Shown here: positions 1 to 7,000 of the stretch, in pieces
How the letters are laid out: the number at the start of each line of letters is the position of its first letter
Position numbering within the stretch: position 1 is the first letter of the stretch
NCBI GenBank assembly: GCA_026770585.1
Contig: MU646969.1
Span: 32,567 to 46,207, forward strand
DNA length: 13,641 bases
Origin: Baffinella frigidus
Lineage: Eukaryota > Cryptophyceae > Cryptomonadales > Baffinellaceae
Direction: 5' to 3'
Program-made: the position numbers and the translations under genes
The notes under the pieces: generated by a model
What the model was told of the DNA's origin: nothing
Databases searched by the model: none
Seen by the model: the letters and a program-made list of their open reading frames with translations, nothing else

Positions 1-439
1 CAAAAGCTGCTGGATTCTTTGGTTTCTTGTCACGCCACACTCCGTATCGTGATCCACACCCAACACACCCTCAACTGTGCCCCCCCCCCCCCTCCAAGCG
101 TGGTCACCACACCCTCAACCGTGTCCAGCACACGCAGCCCTCCGACCCACGCGCCCGCCCCATCGCCGCAGCATCTCGCGGTGCTTCCTCGGCAGCTACA
201 CCCCAGCACGCAAACAATCATTTGACCAAAAGGAACCGATGGAGCCACTGCCCTGAGTTCAGCCGTTGGTGCAGCGTGCTACGCATGGGCTGCGCGGCAT
301 CTCTAGCGCTGCCTCACGCGATTTGGTCTCGCCAATGTGGCGGCGACACCGGAGGTAAATTCCCTCAACTTTTGGAGCGAAACCGCATCGACTTTTGGCG
401 TGAAAACGATCAGTCAACCCAAGTCAGGCAGAGACAGAC
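1..439. other. Left edge, no gene recognised
   Basis: C-rich on the + strand, with a poly-C run near 80-92 and two versions of a CACCCTCAACyGTG phrase (near 66 and 109). An AAATTCCCTCAACTTTTGGAG phrase (near 357-377) recurs near 857-878. Open frames here look like composition artefacts. It may hold further 3' exons or the 3' UTR of gene A, but I cannot identify them. Confidence 0.5.
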
Positions 440-478
440 CTTGACGCGCCGGGCCTCATCCTCCTCAAAAACGACCAT
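440..478 (-). CDS. Possible alternative exon: second copy of the exon 6 end
   Basis: Also exactly 39 bases, between GTAG| and AAG|GTCTGT, reading MVVFEEDEARRVK. The donor context GTCTGT resembles that of exon 6 (GTCTGC). Equal length, equal phase and kept borders in two copies suggest possible use as exons, but the sequence has diverged. Confidence 0.3.
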
Positions 479-617
479 CTACAAGAACACCATTGCACCC
501 CGAGTGTCCGCCTACGTTGGGACTTCGAAGAACCTAAACGACCTGGATGATTCTTCCCAGTTTTATCGGGAATCAACGAAACTTCAAGGTCCTAAAGGTC
601 CCTCTATTAAAGGGCAC

Positions 618-656
618 CTTGCCACGCGGGGCCTCGTCCTCGTCAGAGAGGAGCAT
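618..656 (-). CDS. Possible alternative exon: copy of the exon 6 end (SDEDE type)
   Basis: A 39-base phase-0 unit between GTAG| and AAG|GTGCCC reading MLLSDEDEAPRGK, close to the end of gene A exon 6. Both borders are still splice-compatible and the frame is open. It may be an added repeat exon or a relic. Transcript data would decide. Confidence 0.35.
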
Positions 657-811
657 CTACTGCTACACGTGCGTTGGATGGTGGATTCCTGATGCTTCAC
701 CGAAACTGCGGACACGTGACTGAGGGTTGGCACCTTGATCGTCTCTGACGAGCAAGGACAGACATGGACAGACGCCGCTGCATTTCAAGGCCACGAGGAG
801 GAGGTGCGCAC

Positions 812-828
812 CTCGACGCGCGGGGCCT
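812..828 (-). pseudogene. Degenerate copy of the gene A exon 6 end
   Basis: The last 17 bases of the exon plus the start of its intron are kept (CGCGTCGAG|GTGCGCACCTCCTCC against CGCGTCAAG|GTCTGCACCTCCTCC). Upstream similarity fades quickly. The homology crosses the exon-intron border, so it arose by DNA duplication and not from processed RNA. Confidence 0.6.
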
Positions 829-979
829 CTCGTGCTACGCTACACCTGGGCCGGAAGTAAATTCCCTCAACTTTTGGAGTAACAATTCATCAACTTTTGG
901 AGTGGAAATGGGCGCGGCTATTGCCGCTGGACAAGGGGGTACAGGCATCTGCCAATTCCGAGGAGGAGGAGGTGCAGAC

Positions 980-1078
980 CTTGACGCGCGGAGGCTCGTC
1001 CTCGTCAGAGAGGAGGATCTCCTGCTCGTCAACCACCGCCCCCCCGGTGCGCCGCCCGCCGTGCACCCCGTCGATCGC
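980..1078 (-). CDS. CIR1: Gene A exon 6 (acidic SDEDE segment)
   Basis: 33 codons from acceptor TGGCAG|GCG to donor AAG|GTCTGC, phase 0 at both ends. It encodes [13 protein letters not shown], then [19 protein letters not shown]. The acidic Ser-Asp-Glu run fits the low-complexity C-terminal part of the family, but the family match is weak. The support is mainly the splice sites, the frame, and the conservation of its end in copies at 812-828, 618-656 and 440-478. If not spliced, it would end at a TGA near 890. Confidence 0.6.
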
Positions 1079-1535
1079 CTGCCAGAGCACCATTGCCAAG
1101 CGCCAATTAATCTCAGAACATAACAGAATCGGTGGGGGAAAAAAACTCATTGGAGCCTTGTTTTCATGCTTAAGATAGCATGCCCACCCTTATCTTCGGC
1201 GTTGGAAGCCGTACGATCGCCACAGAATCTGTGATATCCCGAAATGCGATTCGTACGCTCCACTCAACATCACTGTCCCCGCTACGACGGTCCTGCTCAC
1301 CAAACACCGGCCCCGTGGAGGAGCGATATCGGAGCCAGAATCGGTACATGTGGCGCTGGTCATTTGTTTTTGTGTGGGTGGGAACCTGGCGCAGGACGAG
1401 GCGACAGGAGAGCAATCGTAGAGCATCATAGGGTCTTCGATCCGCTGCATCGTTCGGTTGGCACACAACGCCCGGGCTGCGTGCCAGCAACACACACACA
1501 CACACATGCGTGTGTGTGTGCGTGTGTATGTGTGT

Positions 1536-1589
<54 letters not shown>

Positions 1590-3845
1590 GTGTGTGTGTG
1601 CGCGCGTGTTGGCATGTGTGTGTATGTGCGTGAGAGAGATTGAGAAGCAACGCGAACCTGGCGCAGGACGAGGCGCTCGGTGACCGCGGCGCCAGAAGAG
1701 CCATCGTAGAGCATCAGAGGGTCTTCGATCTGCTGCCGGAACTTCTCTTGTTCCACCTAGTGCAGGGTTGACGGTGTACAGTCAGCGCCCGCACTCTTTC
1801 AGCGAGGCTTATCCCTCAAGTGCCAATAGGGCGAATATTCACCCCAACTCGCCCTAGGCAGGTCCTAGGGCCCTACCGTAGGGTGTATGCGCCAACTGGT
1901 CACTTACGGGATAACACCACGCGTGACACGACGGTGAACACAGCTTCAGCGCCCAGACACACAACCTCCCTTGCTGCAAGTGCCTCACCGCCCAGCCTCT
2001 TTCAGCGCCCCGACACCTGTCTGTGTACCGAACACAGCTTCAGCGCCCCGACCCGATCAGAGAGGCTTCCGCTAACACGCGCCTCAACAGTCCACGACAC
2101 CTTCAGCGCCCAGAAACGTTGAAAGAGGATTCTGCCAACACGCGTCGGAAGAGGTCAGCACACGTCCGGTACATCGACGCGCGGCGGTCACGTGCACTTA
2201 GCAGCGAGCGAAGACCTTTCCACCTCGAATTCAAGACGAAATTCCGGTTAGGTTCCATGGCAATAGATGAGATTCTGGTACAAATGGTTTAGATGGACTG
2301 TATCTGTGAGTGGGGGTTTAGGTGTGCTAAGTGGGGGTTTAGGTGTGAAGACCGCCGCATGAATGGCGTGAGATAGACCCGCCCGCCTCGGGACAGATAA
2401 GGTCCGCTAGGGACGGAGTCCACTGATCCTTGCCGCGTTTTTTTCTAACTGGTCAAATGGGATCGTGTGTGAGCTCACTCACCGTCATAGCCCGGATCTA
2501 TGGAGTTGACTGATCCTGCAAGCGTTTTTTTTCCTGGTCAAATGGGATCGTGGGTGGGCTCGCTCACCATCATAGCCCGGAACTACGGAGTTGACTGATC
2601 CTGCACGCGTTTTTTGTTCTTGTCAAATGGGATCTATCACCGTCGTGGCCTTGAGATACGGAGTTGACTGCTCCTGGAGTCGACTGATCCATTCGTTGTT
2701 TGTTCTAGTCAAATCGTGGGTGAGCTCTCTCACCGTCATGGCCTTCATCTTGCACTCGTCGTCGCCCATCTGGTGCCCAAACTCCTTGCACTTTGCGCAG
2801 AACACGTTGCGCACCTGGTTTACGGCGCAGCTTTTTTGGTTTATGGTTTCGGGTTTCGGGTTTCAGGTTTAGGGTTTAGGGTAAGGTTTAGGGTTCAGGG
2901 TTCAGGGTTTAGGGTTTAGGGTTTAGGCTTCAGGGTTTAGGGTGTAAGGTTTAGGGTTTAGGGATTCCGTGAGCACCCCGCACCATCTTATGTAGTGCGT
3001 TTTGTTAAGAACGAACATGCCTGACGCTCTCGGAAGTTGTCGCAGCGCTAGCAGCAGCCCCCGGTCCCTCGGGAGGATGCATGTGCATCAAACACGGCCT
3101 GGCAGTATCTCGCAGCTCGAAACCATGCTACAAACCAACACACCATCCGGTGAACCCTGGGCGCCACATACGCCTCAGATACGAGCCAAAGGAGAGTTGT
3201 GAAGCGCGATGGTTCGGATGAGACCTGAATGCCCAGCGGCTGGATGCTCCGCGGGTCCGGTCCTCCCTGCCCCCCTGCGCCGCCCCCACCCTGCGCCGCG
3301 CCCGCGGCAACACTCTCTGCGTCGTCGTCGTCCTCCTTCTCGGCAACGATGCGCTTAGGCGCCGGGGTCTCATCGTCGGGGATGTACCCAGGAGGCGCCT
3401 CGTACATAAAGCCGAGTGCGCCGCCCTTCTTCCTGACTTGCGCCTTCGGGTCCTCCCACGCGTTGGAGTGTTGCCGCTCCGACGCCATGCGGCTGGACTC
3501 TTCGAACATGCGCTCCTGCACACGTGGTGGATGGGCTTAGGAGCCGCAGGCGCGATCCGGGGCCTCCACGGCTTGCTACGAGCAGGGGGGGGCGGGGCGG
3601 CAGACCTGCTCGAGAGTCTTTGCACGCTCCGAATCCGTCTTCTTCCTCTTCTTCTCTGCCTCCTCTACCTCGAACACGCGCTTCTGCACGGAGAAGTTGG
3701 ACGTGTGCCTGCGGCCGGGATCGGTGGTCACGGGCACGGGGCGGAACTCTGCAGAGCTGCAAATGGTGGCAAAGGTGCCAGGGTGGAATCTCCCGGCGGA
3801 AAGGGCGTCTCACCAGGACTTCTTGCAGAGGAACGCAAGAGACAT
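980..3845 (-). CDS. CIR1: Gene A: CIR_N-domain protein (CIR1/RP9-like), six exons, 3' end unresolved
   Basis: Exons 3845-3814, 3708-3606, 3515-3225, 2814-2734, 1756-1658 and 1078-980 join into one frame of 235 residues. Landmarks in order are: an N-terminal [16 protein letters not shown] start and a charged helix ending KTLEQ (the CIR_N domain, about residues 1-45); FMYEAPPG (about residue 80); a D/E- and G-rich stretch; LGIQ joined to VRNV and a zinc knuckle C-x2-C-x4-H-x6-C (about 143-169); [14 protein letters not shown]; and an acidic LLSDEDE segment. CIR_N, YEAPPG and the GIQVRNV knuckle in this order are diagnostic of the CBF1-interacting corepressor family. The knuckle also resembles RP9. 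Family members are nuclear and linked to transcription and splicing. The function here is inferred. Every intron is GT-AG; the first is phase 2 and the rest phase 0. No terminal exon is certain: reading through after 980 would stop near 890, or splicing may continue into the copies at 656 and 478. Confidence 0.85.
1386..1448 (-). pseudogene. Damaged partial copy of gene A exon 5
   Basis: It matches exon 5 from the CAG before ATCGAAGACCC to the donor CGCCAG|GTT, with IEDPMMLYD still readable. A 16-base loss in the second half shifts the frame. It lies 3' of exon 5 in gene A's direction, with a CA/TG microsatellite between them. Confidence 0.75.
1490..1632. repeat. CA/TG/CG microsatellite
   Basis: A short (CA)n tract flips to (TG)n, with a (CG)n core near 1539-1551. 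The flip makes a self-complementary arm, and the alternating purine-pyrimidine run is of the Z-DNA-prone kind. It lies in gene A intron 5, between exon 5 and its copy. Confidence 0.95.
1658..1756 (-). CDS. CIR1: Gene A exon 5 (EDPLMLYD segment)
   Basis: 33 codons from acceptor CACTAG|GTG to donor CAG|GTTCGC. It encodes [20 protein letters not shown] and continues to LVLRQ. The conserved pattern F-x6-EDP follows the zinc knuckle in RP9 and plant CIR proteins. A shorter, damaged copy lies at 1386-1448. Confidence 0.78.
1757..2415. repeat. Gene A intron 4 repeats: TTCAGCGCCC phrases
   Basis: A TTCAGCGCCC[A/C]GA phrase recurs near 1944, 2006, 2039 and 2101, with a partial one near 1771. It is interspersed with AACACGCG phrases. 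Two copies of an AAGTGGGGGTTTAGGTGTG-like unit lie near 2309-2348. No exon is recognised. A 53-bp repeat with an inverted partner far to the right starts at 1853. Confidence 0.6.
1853..1905 (+). repeat. 53-bp repeat, left member of an inverted pair
   Basis: It starts CCTAGGCAGGTCCTAGGGCC and ends GGTCACTT. The reverse complement of 11020-11072 matches it over the full 53 bases with four differences. The unit contains overlapping palindromes (CCTAGG, AGGGCCCT). A shorter relative, GGGTGTATGCGCC-TACT, lies near 6028. Confidence 0.9.
2416..2743 (-). repeat. Four tandem ~85-bp units carrying the exon 4 donor
   Basis: The units begin near 2416, 2503, 2589 and 2662. Each has ACTGATCC, a T-rich run, GTCAAATSGGATCGTG, then (minus strand) a GACG|GTGA-type donor. 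The rightmost donor is the real exon 4 border (2734). The analogues fall after 2641, 2568 and 2483. Only the last bases of the exon are included. Confidence 0.85.
2734..2814 (-). CDS. CIR1: Gene A exon 4 (zinc knuckle)
   Basis: 27 codons, acceptor ACCAG|GTG and donor ACG|GTGAGA. It encodes [15 protein letters not shown] followed by [12 protein letters not shown]. The cysteines and histidine form C-x2-C-x4-H-x6-C, the spacing of the CIR/RP9 knuckle rather than the retroviral C-x2-C-x4-H-x4-C. Joined to exon 3 it reads LGIQ-VRNV, as in the family. Confidence 0.9.
2840..2963 (+). repeat. Interstitial TTTAGGG tract in gene A intron 3
   Basis: About 16 TTTAGGG-like units with TTCAGGG and GTAAGG variants. 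On the gene A transcript it reads CCCTAAA and ends about 25 bases before the exon 4 acceptor. Confidence 0.95.
2964..3224. other. Rest of gene A intron 3
   Basis: Unique-looking sequence between the telomere-like tract and the exon 3 donor. I see no exon, RNA gene or repeat in it. Confidence 0.5.
3225..3515 (-). CDS. CIR1: Gene A exon 3 (FMYEAPPG segment, acidic linker, LGIQ end)
   Basis: 97 codons between the acceptor TGCAG|GAG and donor CAG|GTCTCA. It begins [15 protein letters not shown] and carries [18 protein letters not shown], the strongest CIR signature here. A DDDD/Ala/Gly-rich stretch follows, and it ends RSIQPLGIQ. This is the longest exon in the window and the only coding one without obvious partial copies nearby. 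Confidence 0.9.
3606..3708 (-). CDS. CIR1: Gene A exon 2 (CIR_N helix)
   Basis: The acceptor is CCGCAG|G at 3709 and the donor CAG|GTCTGC after 3606. It encodes [20 protein letters not shown] and continues to KTLEQ, a charged helix typical of CIR_N. With exon 1 it totals exactly 45 codons, leaving phase 0. The 90-base intron that follows is G-rich on the + strand near 3585-3600. Confidence 0.88.
3814..3845 (-). CDS. CIR1: Gene A exon 1 (start codon, [11 protein letters not shown])
   Basis: The start is the ATG at 3845-3843. Ten codons plus two bases of a Trp codon end at the donor TG|GTGAGA. The Trp is completed by the first base of exon 2 (phase 2), giving KKSW-HTSNF, which matches the start of plant-type CIR proteins. 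Reading straight through hits TGA right after the Trp codon, which supports an intron of 105 bases (3813-3709). Confidence 0.85.
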
Positions 3846-4028
3846 GGTCGCGGAGTTTGCTCAAGAACCCGCTCAGTGGCCTCCCGTCGAGCAAGGCGCG
3901 CCTTGCACAATCCCTCCCCACCCACGAAACCGGACACTGAATTTGTCAACTTTTGAGATCACTTTTTGACCCGGCAACTTTTGAAACGCAAGAGGTGTCC
4001 GGAAACAACATCTCTGTCCAGAACAAGA
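3846..4028. promoter_or_regulatory. Shared divergent promoter of genes A and B
   Basis: The 183 bases between the two start codons must hold both 5' leaders and both promoters. They contain a perfect 16-bp palindrome (3891-3906), a short C-rich run near 3911-3922, and two direct copies of CAACTTTTGA (3947, 3975) spaced 28 bases apart. No TATA box is evident. Confidence 0.65.
3891..3906. promoter_or_regulatory. 16-bp perfect palindrome GCAAGGCGCGCCTTGC
   Basis: Exact dyad symmetry, 46 bases from the gene A start codon and 123 from that of gene B. It could be a dimeric factor site. Inference only. Confidence 0.5.
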
Positions 4029-4073
4029 ATGAGCGGCGCCCTCTCGCTTGTGTGCGGGGACTGCGGCCAGCAG
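4029..4073 (+). CDS. Gene B exon 1 (start, first finger cysteines)
   Basis: 15 codons, MSGALSLVCGDCGQQ, then donor CAG|GTGCGA. The ATG sits in AAGAATGAG. The CGDC pair is the first half of finger 1. The 322-base intron that follows shows no clear repeats. Confidence 0.85.
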
Positions 4074-7000
4074 GTGCGAGCGCGCACCGCCTCCAGCGAT
4101 TCCGCAATCCTGCTCACTTGCACCACCTCTGCAACTGCGGAGATCTCTTTCGGGGATATTTGTCAGACGAAAATCCTTGTGTGCCCCATTTGCCCTGCGG
4201 GCTTTTTGCGAGGAACCTTCTCTCGCCAGGATGCGCAACACACAGCATTGACAGAGCTGCACTCGCATGCGCACTATTGCCAGCATACACCTGCGAGTGT
4301 CGGTCGGTGTGAATTTTGAATCGAACACCGTTTGACAAGCGGAGGAGACAAGCCAGCGGCCTCGCACTGACTGTGTCGCCTCGAAACTGCCACAGCTCAA
4401 GAGCGCCGACGAGGCTCAAGCTCATGCCGAATCCACCGGCCATGTGAACTTCTCGGAAAGCACTGAGGCGGTAAGAGCGATACCCCTGCCCTACGAACCA
4501 AAACGCCTCTCTTCCTCGTCACCGCCTTTCCACGGAACCCCCCCCCGGAACGTCGCCCCAATGGCACATCTATCGCCGCATCCGTGAACACCCACCAGCT
4601 TCCTCCTGCCACGCGTCTGCAAGTGTCTGCCGCTGTCCTCAAATGGCACAGGACAATTTTCCAATTTCAAAATGCAACCCTGACCCCTGCGCCGCCGCTC
4701 CTCCCCCCTGCAGGTGTTGCAGCTGGTTTGCAAGGAGTGCGGGAAGCCTTGCCGGAGCAAGACCGAGCAGGAAATGCACACGCAGGTCCTCCTTCCAGCC
4801 ACCATTCCCTCCTGCTCCCCGATGTTTTGTCCTGGCGTTGTTCCCATTCCGCACGGAGACAGCGTCCCCATTCCGGGAGCTTCGTTGGCGTTGAAACATC
4901 CTAAACTTAACTCTGAGATTCGCTGCATGTCAGCGCGGTAGTGAACTCGGAATGGTTGCACATATTCTAAGTATTCGGGTAAAACCCAACTCGCGTAGAG
5001 AGGTAGGTGGACCTACAGCGTTTGCGGCAACCACGCGACGCGCCAAGGGGACCCTCACGCCTGTTAGAATTGAAAATTACTGCACATACTAAATTTACTA
5101 ATAATTGTTGAGGGGTCGTATTGTAAAGTTTCAAGGTGAAGAAGAAGCGGTCACTTCCGGATGACATGGAATACATTTGTTTTGATATTTGGTCACGCGG
5201 TGAAACAATCCATTTGTAAAAGAAGTCCGTGAAGATTTCGTTGTGTGGGGGGATTCCCGGCTCTACCCGGGGCGGACAGATCTTTTCTCTTTCAAGGCGA
5301 TTTCGAGAAGATATTAGGATCGGTTAGGGTCCCGTAAGCGCGGGGCGTGGAAGTGGAATCGCTGAGAAAAATGCCGAGAATAACGCCCCACCTTGGAGCG
5401 TGGCGCGGTTCGTGTCACTCCGGCAAACAATCCCAGCCAGAGTGTCTCACTGCCCTACGTCTCCCTTTTCTGCGTTCGTTCCATTCGATCGATGCACGAT
5501 CGTATCTCTGGGGACCAATCCCGTGTAAAGTCACTCCGGCCATCCTACCTGTAAAGCCACACCTGCTATCGTACCTGTAAAGTCACTCCGGCCATCCTAC
5601 ACGGGACTGTATCCCCAGAATACCCCCTCGGCGTGAACCAGGGCTACCGTGGAACCCCAGGGTGTTGAACGGCCTCATTCGCGAGTACCCATACAATGCA
5701 ACCCTAAACGCTAACCGCCGAATCTAATCCCGGCGAGTATTCCTCAGGAACACTCTTCCGGATACGATGTTGATGTATCTTAAAGGGCAGAAATAAGGAA
5801 GTCACCTATCTAGCCTTCATTTATAGCCTCAAGATTCAGCAAAATAGGATCGGATATCCCCAAAATGGTATTCCTCAGGTATACGCTTCCGGATGAAAGC
5901 CTGACCCCTGGCGGATGCGGGGCGCAGCGGACCCCCCCCCACACGGAGTTTGTCTAAACAGTGTAACCCTACACGCTAACCGCCAAAGCCTGACCCCTGG
6001 CGGATGCCATATGATGTATTTGTTAAGGGTGTATGCGCCTACTAATTCTGAAAATGACTTTTGACATAAATTGACTTTGGGGCGCAGCGGAACCCCACGC
6101 ACACGGAGTTTGTCGACAAGACGAGCGAGCAGGGCCAACTCTCCTACGCAAAGGTGCACCCCTAAAAAACGACAGTTTCCCTCGTTTGGCCACAACTCCC
6201 GATTTCCAGGGAGGTGTAGGGTGGAGGGTCGAGCGACCTGCGGCGCGCGCGTCCACCCCGCCGCCCCTTGGAAAACCGACGTGCACTCTTTCCCTCGTTT
6301 GGCCAACCCCCGATTTTATGCGAGGTGTATAGGGTGGAGTGTCGAGCGGCCCGCCGCCCCTTGAAAACCGACGTGCACTGTTTCCCTCGTTTGACCAACC
6401 CCCGATTCCCACGATTTCCGCGAATGTATCTCTGGGTGAGGTGAGCATGGCGTGTGGGTATATCACCGGGCAAGGTGGTCAATTTGTGGCGCCAGAGCAC
6501 TGGGTGAGGTGAGCATGCCGTATGGCATGGAGGTGAGCACTTTGTGGGTCCTGGGTTAAGAGCCTAGGTAATCAGGTTGTGAACTGATCACCCAGGCTCG
6601 CAACCTAGGCCCCATACACTTTGCTTCGATGGGAGGGTGAGCTGTCATCGAACGATCCGTCGATCCGACTGAGGGGGAGCTAGCACGTAGCACTTGGCGA
6701 GGTACGAATGGCGTGGCGGCAGGGGGAGTCTGATCTCCGCAAGACCTTGGATCTACCTGGATCCTAGGTTACGATCCTGGCCAATCAGAACTGATTACCC
6801 AGGTTCGTAACGTAGCACCCACACACTTTGCTTCGAAGGCAGGGGGAGGCGGATCTCCTGAAGGCAGCAGAGGACTCATACCACAGGGTGAGGTCAGCAT
6901 GGTCTCGCGGCATGCGTTAAGCATGGTGTGTGTATGCCTTAAGCATGGTGTGTGTCTCAGGTTACGACCCTGGACAGGCAGGTTGTGAACGAATTACTCA

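Noticed and set aside
27-692. 221-codon open frame on the + strand
   Set aside because: Its composition is low-complexity, no domain is recognisable, and it runs antisense through the two SDEDE exon copies. It looks like a chance frame in GC-rich sequence.
1190-1756. 188-codon minus-strand frame with His-Thr repeats
   Set aside because: It starts near exon 5 but then reads through the intron microsatellite. Only 1756-1658 fits the protein family.
2840-2963. Chromosome end
   Set aside because: The TTTAGGG tracts are internal, degenerate, in both orientations and lie within introns, so this is not a telomere.
3814-3845. Reading SW directly into HPGTF at 3789-3775 as the CIR_N start
   Set aside because: HPGTF resembles CIR_N wording, but an in-frame TGA precedes it and no GT-AG intron joins it. 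Splicing to 3708 gives a perfect frame and KKSWHTSNF.
3370-3969. Several long overlapping frames on both strands
   Set aside because: They are out-of-frame shadows of gene A exons 1-3. The CIR motifs are in the minus-strand frame used in the annotation.
6023-6500. Minus-strand frames of 110-147 codons
   Set aside because: They translate the 90-130 bp tandem units and carry repeated peptide phrases only because the DNA repeats.
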